Numbered from the stretch's first letter, positions 1 through 9,645 are shown. The stretch: DNA of 64,000 bases from Nocardioides iriomotensis (GCF_004168035.1 NZ_SDPU01000020.1:310001-374000), one strand, 5' to 3'. The notes: a model not told the origin generated them from the letters alone. A program made the numbers and translations.

Positions 1-1379
1 ATCTGGGCGTCGTCCTCGAGCTTCTGGGCCACCTGGTCCTTCTCCGACGCGCTCAGCACCGTGCTGTCGTTCGCCATCGTGGTGAACGACAGCGAGAGGA
101 CGGCGAGCATGATGGCGCCGGCGAAGGCCAGACCGAACGACAACCCGAAGGAGCCGCCGGCCGAGTTCACGCCCGCCGCCTCGCTCACGCGTTCCTCGGA
201 GATGGGCGACAGCGTGTAGTTGTTCAGCTGGGAGACCAGAAGGCCCAGGCCGCAACCGGCGATGACGAGCGGCACGACCAGCGCCCACCCCGAGGTCGCG
301 CGTGGCACGACCGGGATGAGCAGCGCCAGGCCCACGGTCACGAGGAGGAACCCCAGGTTGATGACGCGGCTCGACCGGAGCTCCTTGGCCTTCTTGCCGG
401 CGTAGAGGGCGACGGCGAACATGCTCAGCGACAGGGGCGCGATGGCGAGTCCGGCCAACATCGCGTTGTACCCGAGCACCAGCTGCGTGTAGATCGGCAG
501 CACGATCATCGCGCCGCCGAGGGCGACCTGCTGCAGCAGCTGCGAGGAGATCCCCAGCCGGAAGTGCGGCAGGGAGAAGAGGTCGGGGTCGATCAGTGTC
601 ACCTGCCCGTGACGCTTGCGACGGCGGAGCCAGGTCACCAGCAGCGCGAGACCCACCAGGCCGAGGAGCATCAGCGCCGCGACGGACTCGCCGCCCTCCT
701 GCCAGACCAGGATGCTGAGCACGACGCCGCCCATGCCGACGACGGAGAGCACCGCTCCGACGAGGTCGATCTCGCGGGGGCCGGTGTACGGCGCGTCCTT
801 GATCCGGCGCACCCCGGACAGCACGACGACGATGATCACGGCCTCGAGCAGGAACCCCACCCGCCAGGACATGTACGTCGTGATGAAGCCGCCGAGCAGC
901 GGGCCGACCGCGGCCGCGATGGCAGCCGCTGCCCCGACCATCGCGTACACCTGCTTCTGGGCCGAGCCCTCGAAGTTCCCGTGGACGAGGGACTGCATCG
1001 CCGGCAGCAGCAGGGAGGCGCCGATGCCGCCGATCACCGCCCAGAAGATGATGACCGCGCGGAGGTCCTGCGCGAGAGTCATCGCGACGGCCCCGGCGCC
1101 GTACCCGAGCAGCCCGAGCACGTAGGCGCGGCGTCGACCGAAGAGGTCGCCGATCTTGCTGCCGATGAGGATGAACGCCGCCGACACGAGGGCCTCGAGA
1201 GCGATGGTTCCCTGCACCCCGCTCACGGTCGCGTCCAGGTCGCGCACGACGGCCGAGATCGAGACGTTCATCAGCGAGGTGTCGACCACCAGGACGAACA
1301 TCGCCATCGACAGCAGCACCGCCAGGAGACGGTCGGGCCGCGCCGCCTGCTCGACGGTGTCTCGCTCGGCGGTCTTCAT
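1..1379 (-). CDS. MFS drug exporter, DHA2 (EmrB/QacA) family, C-terminus outside window
   Basis: Proton-driven efflux permease of the 14-helix DHA2 group in the cytoplasmic membrane. About 459 residues are visible and the 3' end lies beyond the window. The N-terminal helices carry the family signature VVDTSLMNVS (residues 31-40), and GSKIGDLFGRR (73-83) is MFS motif A in the first cytoplasmic loop. At least twelve further hydrophobic segments follow. The ATG shares ATGA with the stop of the upstream DUF2252 gene, so the two are probably translationally coupled. The substrate cannot be read from the sequence; biocides or dyes are usual for the family. Confidence 0.9.
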   Translation of the reverse strand, partial: MKTAERDTVEQAARPDRLLAVLLSMAMFVLVVDTSLMNVSISAVVRDLDATVSGVQGTIALEALVSAAFILIGSKIGDLFGRRRAYVLGLLGYGAGAVAMTLAQDLRAVIIFWAVIGGIGASLLLPAMQSLVHGNFEGSAQKQVYAMVGAAAAIAAAVGPLLGGFITTYMSWRVGFLLEAVIIVVVLSGVRRIKDAPYTGPREIDLVGAVLSVVGMGGVVLSILVWQEGGESVAALMLLGLVGLALLVTWLRRRKRHGQVTLIDPDLFSLPHFRLGISSQLLQQVALGGAMIVLPIYTQLVLGYNAMLAGLAIAPLSLSMFAVALYAGKKAKELRSSRVINLGFLLVTVGLALLIPVVPRATSGWALVVPLVIAGCGLGLLVSQLNNYTLSPISEERVSEAAGVNSAGGSFGLSFGLAFAGAIMLAVLSLSFTTMANDSTVLSASEKDQVAQKLEDDAQ

Positions 1380-2875
1380 GACTTTCGCCGGCCGTCCCCA
1401 CCGGCCGGTGCGGTGAGGGGCCGCTCGGCCGTCGCGAGGCGACCCTTGGCGATCGCCTTCGTGAACGCGGCGTGGTCCCGCTCGTTGACGTCCGCGTAGC
1501 GTTCCGCGAACTCGGCGACGGCCCGGGTGAACGCCTCGCCCTTCCCGAGGTACGACGAGATGGCGATCGAGTCGCCCGACCGTGCGTGAGCGCGGGCCAG
1601 CGTCCAGGCGCAGAGAGCTCCGTAGTGCGCCATGGTGGTGGGATCCATCGTCTCGACGGCGGCCGACCCCTTCATGTCGCGCAGCTGCCGGACGTAGTAG
1701 TGCCGCTCGATCGCGTCCACGTCGTCCAGGTGGTTCCAGCCGAGGAAGATGTCGCCCGCCGTCTGCATGAGCCGCTGTCCCGCGACCACGCGCGCGCCGT
1801 TGTTCGCCGGTGCTCGTCTCAGGCCCGCCGTGCCGGGGACCGCGTCGGCGAGCACCGAGGCCTGGGCCTCCTTGACCTGCAGGAACAGCGGGTCGCCCTC
1901 GTCGCGGCCACGCATCAGCAGGACCCAGCACCTCGTGCCGACGCTGCCCACGCCGACGACCTTGCGTGCGACGTCGAGGAGCTCGAACCGGTCGAGGAGG
2001 AAACGACGGTCCGGGGGCAGGCTGCGCCGGTACCGCTTCAGGAAGTCGGTCAGGAACCCGGCGACCTGCCCGGCCTCCAGGTCGTGGGTGAGCTCGCCGA
2101 GTGGGACCAGAGCAGGAGGCTCCGCCTTGAAGCGCAGCACACCGCCGTCGAGCTCGGTCAGCTTCGCCATCGCCCGGATCTGGTTGCTGGCGCGGGCCTT
2201 CCGCAGCATCCTGTCGACCCGCTTGTTGTCCGCCTTGCCCAGCTGCTTCCGCAGCATCGTCTGCAGCTCGTCGGCGTCGGCCCGGGCGTACCAGACCTCC
2301 AGCTCGCCCATGGCCGCGAACTCGGCCGTGGTCTCGGCGTAGCGCCGCACCACGTGCTGGGTGGTGGCACGGGTCTGCTTGCGCGAGAAGCCGTTCCCCC
2401 GCCCGGCCACGACGATGCTCGTCGCGAGCCGCTTCACGTCCCACTCCCACGGCCCGGGGAAGGTCTCGTCGAAGTCGTTGATGTCGAACAGCAGCCGGCG
2501 CTCGGCGGAGCCGAACAGCCCGAAGTTCGACAGGTGGGCGTCGCCGCAGAGCTGGGTGACCAGGCCGGACGTGGGGGTGGCGGCGAGGTCCTCGGCCATG
2601 CCCAGCGCGTTGCCGCGAAAGTAGGCGAACGGCGAGGCCGCCATCCGGGCGTGCCGCAGCGGCACCAGGTCGGGGATCCGCGTGAGTCCCACCCGCTCGG
2701 CCAGCGCGGCCGGGTGGGCACGGTCCGGTGCGAGGTCGAGCTGCTCGTGACTTCGGGGAGGCACGACCTTGCGGGCGGCGAGGCCGCGCTCGGCCCGCTC
2801 GGCCGACGACAGGTGCACGCCCGTGCGTGCCGCCCGGACGAGGGTGCTTTCGTCGACGTGGCTCGAGAGCGTCAT
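1376..2875 (-). CDS. DUF2252 family protein
   Basis: Cytosolic protein of 499 residues in the DUF2252 family, which has an aminoglycoside-phosphotransferase-like fold but no proven substrate. GDAHLSNFG (residues 111-119) resembles the catalytic-loop HGDxxxxN of these kinases and DINDFDET (131-138) the metal-binding DxD segment; WDVKRL follows at 145-150. The reading frame is open 74 codons further upstream, but ATG 2875 is preceded by GGAGG at 8 nt and starts the conserved region. It is divergent from the phosphatase-like gene at 3074 with an intergenic palindrome between them, and overlaps the exporter downstream. The biochemical function is not known. Confidence 0.88.
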   Translation of the reverse strand: MTLSSHVDESTLVRAARTGVHLSSAERAERGLAARKVVPPRSHEQLDLAPDRAHPAALAERVGLTRIPDLVPLRHARMAASPFAYFRGNALGMAEDLAATPTSGLVTQLCGDAHLSNFGLFGSAERRLLFDINDFDETFPGPWEWDVKRLATSIVVAGRGNGFSRKQTRATTQHVVRRYAETTAEFAAMGELEVWYARADADELQTMLRKQLGKADNKRVDRMLRKARASNQIRAMAKLTELDGGVLRFKAEPPALVPLGELTHDLEAGQVAGFLTDFLKRYRRSLPPDRRFLLDRFELLDVARKVVGVGSVGTRCWVLLMRGRDEGDPLFLQVKEAQASVLADAVPGTAGLRRAPANNGARVVAGQRLMQTAGDIFLGWNHLDDVDAIERHYYVRQLRDMKGSAAVETMDPTTMAHYGALCAWTLARAHARSGDSIAISSYLGKGEAFTRAVAEFAERYADVNERDHAAFTKAIAKGRLATAERPLTAPAGGDGRRKS

Positions 2876-2991
2876 CGGGCAGCCTCCAGGCTCGTCGCCG
2901 CCAGGCCTCGAGGCAGCGGTGAGTCCACCGTCGGCAGCGGGGGTGGGCCGGGCCTCCCCCAGAACGGGCGAGCGCGGTGCGACCGCCCCGC

Positions 2992-3008
2992 TCACCTGTT
3001 TCCGGTGA
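2992..3008. promoter_or_regulatory. Island palindrome copy 1 (TCACC-N7-GGTGA)
   Basis: TCACCTGTTTCCGGTGA, both 5-bp arms intact, in the divergent gap between the DUF2252 and holin-phosphatase genes. Its centre is 74 bp upstream of ATG 3074 and 125 bp upstream of ATG 2875. A proposed operator shared by the island. Confidence 0.75.
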
Positions 3009-3073
3009 TCAGCGTCGCCCCTGCGGACGGGTCCGCTGGCGCCAGGGGGCCGTCCCGGCAGCCAGGAGTGCCC

Positions 3074-5071
3074 ATGACCCGTTCGCGCCGTCTCCACAGC
3101 GCCGACGCGGGTCGGTTGCTGCTCACCTGGGCCGGGTCGGCCTTCGCGCTCGCGTTCTCCGCGTGGCTCCTACCCGACCTGGACGCGAGGACGCCGTGGG
3201 ACTGGGTCCTGGTGTCCGCCGTGTCCGGGGCGGTCGGGTTGCTGCTGCGCCCGGTGCTGACCGAGGTGAGCGCCCGGCTCGGGTGGTTCGCGGTCCTGCT
3301 CCTCGCGCTCGTCGGTCAGGCCGTCATCCTGGCGGGCGCGATGCTGCTGGTCCCGGGCGTCGAGTCCACGTTCGCCGCGGCCTTCATCGCCAGCTGGATC
3401 TCGGCCGGGGTCGCGACGGCGGTGGGCTGGCTGGCGACCGCCGGCACGGACGACGCGCTGGTCATGACCCTGATGCGGGGCAAGCGGCCCGAGGCGGTCG
3501 AGGACCGCTCCGTACCCGGTTTCCTGTTCGTGCAGCTCGACGGTGTGCCGTTCCCCGTCCTGCGGTGGGCGATCCAGTCGGGCGCGGTGCCCACCGTCCG
3601 GCGATGGCTGTCCGAGGGGTACGTCCTCCACGAGTGGACCCCCCAGATGCCGTGCACGACGCCGGCCAGCCAGCTGGGCATCCTGCACGGGACGGTGGCC
3701 GGGGTGCCGGCCTTCCGCTGGTACGACCGCGAGCTCGGCCGGGTCCTCGTGGCCAACCGACCGGCCGACGCCCGGATCATCGAGGCACGGGCCCGGACCG
3801 GCCGGGGCCTGCTGGCGGACGACGGCGTCTCCATCTCGAACCTGTTCACCGGCGACGCCGACCGGTCCTTCCTCACGATGAGCTCGGTGGAGCGGAGCCG
3901 GGGCTCCACGGAGCGGCGACGGATGTTCGCGCGCTTCATGGCCTCGCCCAACGGGCTGGCGCGCAGCATGACAAGGACGCTCGTCGAGGTCACGCGGGAA
4001 CGCTGGCAGGCCCGCCACCAGAGGATCCGGGGGCTGGAGCCGCGCGTGGCCCGTGGCTGGACGTTCGCGCTCCTCCGGGCCGTGACCAACGGGGTGCTCC
4101 GGGACCTCAACACCGCCCTGGTCAGCCAGGAGATGCGGCGTGGCGCCCGGTCGATCTACGTCGACTACGTCGACTACGACGAGGTCGCCCACCACGCCGG
4201 GGTGTCCCGGCCCGAGTCCCTGGCGGCGCTGGATGCGCTGGACCGGGTGCTCGCGTCCCTGGAGCAGCTGGCCACCCGGGGGGCGCGCGAGTACAAGATC
4301 GTCGTGCTGTCCGACCACGGCCAGTCCCAGGGCGAGCCCTTCGCCGAGCGGTACGGGAGCTCGCTGGCGGACGTGTGCGAGTCGCTCATGGCCCAGCAGG
4401 TGACCTCGGTCGACGTCCCGGTCGAGGGCCTGGGCCGCGCCCAGGCGGTCACCGGGGAGGTGAGCAAGTCCCGAGGCGTCGGGCGGCTCGCCGCCCGCGC
4501 CGACGCCGACCTGGAACGACGTCGCGGCGAGCAGGACCTCGACGCCCCGTCGCCCGTCGTCCTCGGCTCCGGCAACCTCGGGCTCCTGTTCCTCCCGGGG
4601 CCGGGCCGCCTGACGCTCCAGGGGTTGGACGAGGCCTGGCCCCGACTGGTCCCGGGACTGGCCGAGCACCCCGGTGTCATGTTCGTCGCGGGGACGGACG
4701 ACGACGGGACCCCGTGGGCGGTCGGCGGCAACGGCCGTCGCAACCTCGCCACCGACGAGGTGCTGGGCGACGACCCGTTGGCGTCGCTCGACCCCGGCGC
4801 CGCGCGGCTGCTGGCCCGGGCCGTCCTCCTGCCGGAGGCGCCGGACCTGTACGTCAACAGCATGTTCGACCCGGAGACCAACGAGGTGGCGCCCTTCGAG
4901 GAGCTGGTCGGCGCCCACGGTGGGCTCGGTGGGTGGCAGGACCGGGCCGTGCTCATGGTCCCGGGCGAGCTCGCCCCGCTGCTCCCGGCGAGGATCGTGG
5001 GGGCGGACGCGCTGCACGACGCGCTCGTCTCGATGCTGATCCAGGCCGGGCACCGGAAGGACATCGCCTGA
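3074..5071 (+). CDS. Holin-like membrane domain fused to alkaline-phosphatase superfamily domain
   Basis: Protein of 665 residues. The first 125 residues hold four hydrophobic helices (about 13-33, 43-63, 69-95, 100-123) resembling the phage holin family 4 / PF04020 membrane domain. From residue 150 on it is an alkaline phosphatase/nucleotide pyrophosphatase-type domain: FLFVQLDG gives the first metal Asp (155), PCTTPASQ (193-200) the nucleophile Thr region, DYDEVAHHAG (about 368-378) and VLSDHGQS (about 410) the remaining metal ligands. It is therefore a membrane-anchored phosphodiester or phosphate hydrolase; the substrate is unknown. ATG 3074 has AGGAG 5 nt upstream. The long frame upstream of it is antisense to the DUF2252 gene and is not coding. 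Confidence 0.85.
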   Translation: MTRSRRLHSADAGRLLLTWAGSAFALAFSAWLLPDLDARTPWDWVLVSAVSGAVGLLLRPVLTEVSARLGWFAVLLLALVGQAVILAGAMLLVPGVESTFAAAFIASWISAGVATAVGWLATAGTDDALVMTLMRGKRPEAVEDRSVPGFLFVQLDGVPFPVLRWAIQSGAVPTVRRWLSEGYVLHEWTPQMPCTTPASQLGILHGTVAGVPAFRWYDRELGRVLVANRPADARIIEARARTGRGLLADDGVSISNLFTGDADRSFLTMSSVERSRGSTERRRMFARFMASPNGLARSMTRTLVEVTRERWQARHQRIRGLEPRVARGWTFALLRAVTNGVLRDLNTALVSQEMRRGARSIYVDYVDYDEVAHHAGVSRPESLAALDALDRVLASLEQLATRGAREYKIVVLSDHGQSQGEPFAERYGSSLADVCESLMAQQVTSVDVPVEGLGRAQAVTGEVSKSRGVGRLAARADADLERRRGEQDLDAPSPVVLGSGNLGLLFLPGPGRLTLQGLDEAWPRLVPGLAEHPGVMFVAGTDDDGTPWAVGGNGRRNLATDEVLGDDPLASLDPGAARLLARAVLLPEAPDLYVNSMFDPETNEVAPFEELVGAHGGLGGWQDRAVLMVPGELAPLLPARIVGADALHDALVSMLIQAGHRKDIA

Positions 5072-5089
5072 GCCGTACGACGCCCGTCG

Positions 5090-6004
5090 TCACGCAGCCA
5101 CGTCGGGGCCGGCCGCCTTGCGCCGGAAGGGGCCCCGGTGCACCCGCGCCTCGCCACTCGGTGAGGTCACGTATGCGTGACCGATGATCGCGCAGACGGT
5201 GACGATGAGCGCGAACCCGATCAGCCAGGAGGCGACCGTGAGGAACAGGCCCAGCGCACCGAACTGGGCGATGCTGCCGACGACGTAGCGGGGCATCCAC
5301 AGGTCGGACGTGAGGCTGTAGACCGCCGTGGTGACGCCGGTCAGCACCGCCGCCGGCGCGGTCATCGCCCAGCGGACGCGCCCCACGAGCAGCATGTGGG
5401 CCGACCACCACCACACCAGGGTGGCCGTCGTGCCCTGGGTCACCAGCTGCAGCAGAGGTGCGCCGAGCACGCGGTCGAGGATCCGCTCCAGCAGCGAGCT
5501 CATCTGAAGGACCGACAACCATCCGGCGAACCACAGCAGGCCGCGCAGGCGCATCAGCAGTCCGCTCTGGTGGGGCAGCCGCCACACGTGCTCGAGCATC
5601 CGTTGGATGGCTCCGGCGAAGCTGGTCACCGACAGGAGCGCGATGACGAGACCGACCCACCCGGTGGCCTCGCGGACCGCGTCCGAGCTCAGGGTTGTCC
5701 GGACGACCGGTGCGGCGTCCATCCCGGTCGCCGCTTCGAAACGGGCGACGATGACGTCGGCCAGCTCGGGCGGGAGGAACGCCACCAGCACGATCAGCAG
5801 CGGGACGAGGCCCAGCAACGCCTGGGCGGCGATGACCACGGAGCGGTCGAAGACCTCGACGGAGGCCAGGTCGGTCAGGAACCTGTGCAGGCCCGGGATC
5901 TTGTCGGCCAGGTGCTCGGTCCACTCCACCAGCCGACGAGTGAGGGACCGCTGCGGTGTGCGGTCCCCGTCCTGTCCGCGCGTTCGACTCGGTGCCTCGG
6001 CCAC
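5090..6004 (-). CDS. YihY/virulence factor BrkB family membrane protein
   Basis: Polytopic inner-membrane protein of the YihY/BrkB family (once mislabelled RNase BN), about 304 residues from the GTG at 6004. The conserved start LADKIPGLHRFLTDLASVEV is followed by about six helices, including SVVIAAQALLGLVPLLIVLV. The frame is open up to a GTG at 6085, but that codon lies inside the island palindrome, so the true start is probably downstream; GTG 6004 is one candidate and GTG 5932 (before EWTEHL) another. It is convergent with the phosphatase-like gene with an 18-bp gap. The transported or bound partner is unknown. Confidence 0.85.
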   Translation of the reverse strand: MAEAPSRTRGQDGDRTPQRSLTRRLVEWTEHLADKIPGLHRFLTDLASVEVFDRSVVIAAQALLGLVPLLIVLVAFLPPELADVIVARFEAATGMDAAPVVRTTLSSDAVREATGWVGLVIALLSVTSFAGAIQRMLEHVWRLPHQSGLLMRLRGLLWFAGWLSVLQMSSLLERILDRVLGAPLLQLVTQGTTATLVWWWSAHMLLVGRVRWAMTAPAAVLTGVTTAVYSLTSDLWMPRYVVGSIAQFGALGLFLTVASWLIGFALIVTVCAIIGHAYVTSPSGEARVHRGPFRRKAAGPDVAA

Positions 6005-6081
6005 CCGCCCTGACCTTTCCGGACGCCTGCCGACCTGGGGTTGGTCGTCCCCGACTCTCGATTCGGCCACTCCCGGGGTCG

Positions 6082-6098
6082 TCACCCTCTACGGGTGA
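6082..6098. promoter_or_regulatory. Island palindrome copy 2
   Basis: TCACCCTCTACGGGTGA in the gap between YihY (minus) and the gene at 6157 (plus). Its centre is 67 bp upstream of GTG 6157 and 86 bp from the proposed YihY start. Confidence 0.75.
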
Positions 6099-6156
6099 TC
6101 CAGCCCCGGCGGGTGCCCCCCACCATGGGCGCGATCAGGCGACTGGAGGCACACCC

Positions 6157-6867
6157 GTGGACGTGACGAGGGCTGGCTACCCGGCTCCACGGGGAGCGCC
6201 ACGGCGCTGGGACCTGTGGTCCCTCGCGGCACGCGCGGCCTGCGCGATCGGGCTGGCGGGGGGCGTCCTCGTCTGGTCCGTGACGGGTGTGGTCGGAACC
6301 GCGCTGTCGCTCGTGGTGCTCTGCTGGTGGCTCCTGCTCATCGTCGGCGTCAAGGGGCGACGCCGGGGCCGGCTCGCGCGACGGGCGGGCCTCGGGATCG
6401 CCGGCTCCGCCGGCCTCGTCGCCTCGGGTGGCGTCGCCGGGTTCGTCCTGCTGCTCCTGGTCGTGGTGTCGTCGCCGTTCGTCAGGTTCCTCGGCCGCAG
6501 CAGCCGCGGGGAGGCGATCGAGAGCGAGACCCTCGACGACCGCCGGCCCGCGCCCCCGGTGAGGCGCAGCGGCGGCCGGACCGATGTGGAGACGCGCTCC
6601 GCGGCCGGTCGGCTCGCGGAGCTGCGCAGCCGGCTGCCCCGGTCGGACCGGCTCGTCGAGCTGGACGACTCGGAGCTCTGTCTCGCGTGGCGGCAGAGCT
6701 TCGTCTCCCTCAGCGCCACCCGGGACGCCCGGAGCGTCCTCGAGCTGGTCGAGCTGAGGGGGCAGTACCTGGACGAGCTGACCCGCAGGCACCCCACCGA
6801 GATCGCCCGGTGGCTGGCCTCGGGTGCGCGGGCCGCGGGTAACCCGATGCGGTTCCTCGCGAGCTGA
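6157..6867 (+). CDS. Hypothetical membrane protein
   Basis: Protein of 236 residues I cannot assign to a named family. Three hydrophobic helices (about 27-45, 47-65, 78-104) are separated by a basic RRRGRLARR loop. A cytosolic, charged C-terminal half follows, rich in Arg, Leu and Ser, with SELCLAWRQSFVSL as a possible conserved core. GTG 6157 is preceded by GGAGG at 8 nt; the next GTG at 6163 is also possible. It is convergent with the LuxR regulator. Its island palindrome and membrane location suggest an envelope stress role, which is inference. Confidence 0.7.
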   Translation: MDVTRAGYPAPRGAPRRWDLWSLAARAACAIGLAGGVLVWSVTGVVGTALSLVVLCWWLLLIVGVKGRRRGRLARRAGLGIAGSAGLVASGGVAGFVLLLLVVVSSPFVRFLGRSSRGEAIESETLDDRRPAPPVRRSGGRTDVETRSAAGRLAELRSRLPRSDRLVELDDSELCLAWRQSFVSLSATRDARSVLELVELRGQYLDELTRRHPTEIARWLASGARAAGNPMRFLAS

Positions 6868-6906
6868 CCACCATCGTCAGCGACCGTCGGGACGCCGTCG
6901 GAGGAG

Positions 6907-9612
6907 TCAGAGCAGCTGCAGCGTCCGGGCCACCGCCAGGGCGTCGCTGCGCCGGCTGACGGCCAGCTTGGCGTAGAGGCTCGAGACGTGGGTCTTGACG
7001 GTGTTCTCGCTGACGTACAGGTGGGCCGCGATGTCGGCATACGTGGCGCCGCGGGCCAGCTGGCGGAGCACGTCTCGCTCCCGGGGGCTCAGTGACGGGC
7101 GGAGGACGCCGTCGGGGACCTGCGCCCGCTCCTGCGGCGTCGGGGTGAGCGGCTCGGCCGCGGCCATGATGCCGCCGGGGTGCCGCGCCGTCTCGGACGC
7201 CAGGTGACGTGCCCAGGGAGTGCCCAGCTGCCGAGCGTGCTGCTGGAACAGTGCCGCGACCGGGGTGCCGTGCGTGCTCCACCCGAGGAACGGCACGGCG
7301 TTCCGGCGTGCCTCGGTGGCGGTCACGGCGGCCATCAGGTGCGTCATAGCCTCGTCGGCCCGGCCCTGGGCGTCCGACAGCTGCGCCAGGCACACCTGGC
7401 CCATGGCGCTGACCGGGGGCTGGGCGTTCTTCGCGTCGGCAGCGACCTCGGCGTAGTGGCTCATCGCCGTCCGGACGTCGTCGGCGCCGTCGGCGCGCAG
7501 GCCGGCGACCAAGGTGGCCTCGGCCGCTGCTCCCAGCCCGGTCAGCACGAGCTCGAGCTCGCCGAGGCGGCGCCAGTCGGAGGCCAGCACGCACTGGAGG
7601 GCCTGCTCGAACGCGACGAGCCGGGCGACGGGTGGGGGGAGCGACTCCAGGGGGGTGCCGCTCAGCAGTGCCTGCTCGGCCTGGGCGACCGCCCCGCGCA
7701 GCAGTCGCGACCTCGCCCTCAGCAGCCGGGCGAGACCGGCGACGACCGGGTCCTCCGGGACGGCGACCTGCGCGGCGGTGTCCTCCTCGGCGGCGGCGCC
7801 CCTCCCCTCCGCCAGGACCCGCTGCACCACGGCCAGGCCCCGTGCCACGTCCACCGCCAGCCGCACCTCGTTGGTTCCGCGTCGGCGGCGGCTCACCCGG
7901 AGCTCGCGCGAGACACCCTCCGCCAGGTCGAGGCAGGCGTGCTCACGCCCGAGCAGGAACTGGGTGAGCGCGAGCTGGGCACCGGCGGCCAGTGACAGCG
8001 CGGACGGCCCCTGCTCGCTCAGGTCGGCAGCGACGGCGGCCAGGTGGCGCTGTGCTCCGCCGACGTGCCCGAGGCGGAGGTGGCCGGCGCCGGTCAGGTA
8101 GACGACCAGGTCCCGGAGGGCCCGGGCGTCGGCCTGGTGCTCGGCGGGGGCGAGCAGCGCGGTCTCCGCGAGGACCACCGCCTCGGCGAGGTCGCCCTCA
8201 CCGGTGCGTGCCAGCAGCAGGCGGGCGCAGGCCACGGGGAGCAAGGACGCGGACCCGGCGCTGCGGGGGGTTCCGGGCTCATCGACGTTCGCGGCCGCCC
8301 AGGAGAGGTAGCGGTGGAGCCATGGTGCCGCCGCCTTGCTGTCACCAGCCCACCATCGTTCCAGGGCGACCGGCAGGAACGCCGGCGGCACCTTGTCCAC
8401 CGTGGCCGCGCGTCTGGTCAGGAAGCCGCGGAGACCGACCAGCGCACCACGCTCGGCGAGGTCGATCCCGTGGGAGGCGAGCAGCCCGACCACGTCGGTC
8501 GTGCAGTCGAGCGCGGACAGCCGGCGGAAGGCATCCGCCACGTCGCCCTGCGCGACGTCGGAGGTGACCGCCCGACGCACCGAGGCGCTCGCGCGGACCA
8601 CGTCGACCCCTCCTGCGCGGATCCGCCGCTGGATCACCTCGCGCAGCAACGCGTGGATGGAGACCGTGCTCTCCGGGTCGCCCCTGCGGGACGGGAAGGG
8701 ACCGTCCCGCTGCTCGTGCCGCGTGACGAGGAGCCCGGTCGACTCGAGTTCGTCGAGGGCCTGGTCGGCGCCGGGGTCCTGGGTCAGGTGCCGTGCGGTG
8801 GCGGCCGACACCTGCGGCTCGCCGGCCACGCACAGGAGCAGGTGCCTCTGGCGCGAGGTCAGCGAGGCGAAGGCCTCGTCGAGGACGCGGTCGCCCACGG
8901 GCAGGGCCTGGTGGAGCATGCGTCGTGCCGCCCCGACGGGGTCCCGGTCGGCCCGGACCGCCTTGGCGGCCAGCACGGCGATCGCGCACCACCCGTCGGC
9001 GAGCTCGCCGACGGCCTCCACCACCTCGGGCGAGTCGGTGCGCGCGTGCTCCCGGACCAGTGCCGCGAGCTCGGGGGGCGTCAGCCGGAGCGCGCCGCCA
9101 CGGAGGACCGCGAGATGACCGAGCAGCTCGGGGACGAGACGGCTCAGGGGCAGGTCCCAGCGCGCCAGGAGGAGCACGTGCAGGCTGCCCGGGTCCGTGG
9201 TCAGCAGGTGGTCGATGAGGCTCACGGCGTCGGGGGACAGGCGGTGGGCGTCGTCGAGGACCAGCAGCCCTTCGGGCCGGCCGGGGCTGCCGGTGGCCAT
9301 CAGGGACGACACGGCCTCGGCATCCAGGTCCGGCGTGACGGTCACCCAGACCGTGGACTCGCCGATACCCCGGCTCTGGATCCAGCCGGCAGTGCCGAGT
9401 GTCTTGCCCGCGCCGGCCGGTGCGACCACCATCGTGAGCGGGCCTGACGTGGCGGCGTCGAGGCGGCTCCAGAGGTCCTCGCGAGGAACCAACGTCCGGG
9501 GGAGGATCGGGAACCGTGCCCGGACCTGTCGTGGCAGGCGAGAGTCACCCGGGCCCGTCCTGCGGAGCCACGGCTCGACCTTCACCTCGTCGTACTCGTC
9601 GATGGCACCCAC
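6907..9612 (-). CDS. LuxR-type regulator with MalT-like ATPase (LAL-like)
   Basis: Large cytosolic regulator of 901 residues. The N-terminal NTPase domain has Walker A APAGAGKT (64-71) and Walker B LLVLDDAHR (about 116-124). A long helical TPR-like middle follows, and a C-terminal LuxR/GerE helix-turn-helix includes LSPRERDVLRQLARG and SENTVKTHVSSLYAKL. MalT-type proteins bind DNA as ATP-dependent oligomers after sensing an inducer. It starts at GTG 9612 with AGGA 5 nt before it. It is the only LuxR regulator inside the palindrome-bearing island but lacks the palindrome itself, and has an ordinary-looking promoter. It is a candidate for the island regulator by position only. Confidence 0.88.
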   Translation of the reverse strand: MGAIDEYDEVKVEPWLRRTGPGDSRLPRQVRARFPILPRTLVPREDLWSRLDAATSGPLTMVVAPAGAGKTLGTAGWIQSRGIGESTVWVTVTPDLDAEAVSSLMATGSPGRPEGLLVLDDAHRLSPDAVSLIDHLLTTDPGSLHVLLLARWDLPLSRLVPELLGHLAVLRGGALRLTPPELAALVREHARTDSPEVVEAVGELADGWCAIAVLAAKAVRADRDPVGAARRMLHQALPVGDRVLDEAFASLTSRQRHLLLCVAGEPQVSAATARHLTQDPGADQALDELESTGLLVTRHEQRDGPFPSRRGDPESTVSIHALLREVIQRRIRAGGVDVVRASASVRRAVTSDVAQGDVADAFRRLSALDCTTDVVGLLASHGIDLAERGALVGLRGFLTRRAATVDKVPPAFLPVALERWWAGDSKAAAPWLHRYLSWAAANVDEPGTPRSAGSASLLPVACARLLLARTGEGDLAEAVVLAETALLAPAEHQADARALRDLVVYLTGAGHLRLGHVGGAQRHLAAVAADLSEQGPSALSLAAGAQLALTQFLLGREHACLDLAEGVSRELRVSRRRRGTNEVRLAVDVARGLAVVQRVLAEGRGAAAEEDTAAQVAVPEDPVVAGLARLLRARSRLLRGAVAQAEQALLSGTPLESLPPPVARLVAFEQALQCVLASDWRRLGELELVLTGLGAAAEATLVAGLRADGADDVRTAMSHYAEVAADAKNAQPPVSAMGQVCLAQLSDAQGRADEAMTHLMAAVTATEARRNAVPFLGWSTHGTPVAALFQQHARQLGTPWARHLASETARHPGGIMAAAEPLTPTPQERAQVPDGVLRPSLSPRERDVLRQLARGATYADIAAHLYVSENTVKTHVSSLYAKLAVSRRSDALAVARTLQLL

Positions 9613-9645
9613 CCGCGTCCTAGATCGGTGCAGCAGCAGTCTTCG

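Noticed and set aside
1472-3073. Long open frame extending the phosphatase-like gene 534 codons upstream
   Set aside because: It is antisense to the well-supported DUF2252 gene, and ATG 3074 has a proper Shine-Dalgarno sequence.
3170-5053. 627-codon minus-strand frame over the phosphatase-like gene
   Set aside because: Low-complexity Arg/Pro/Gly shadow typical of 70% GC DNA, with no domain.
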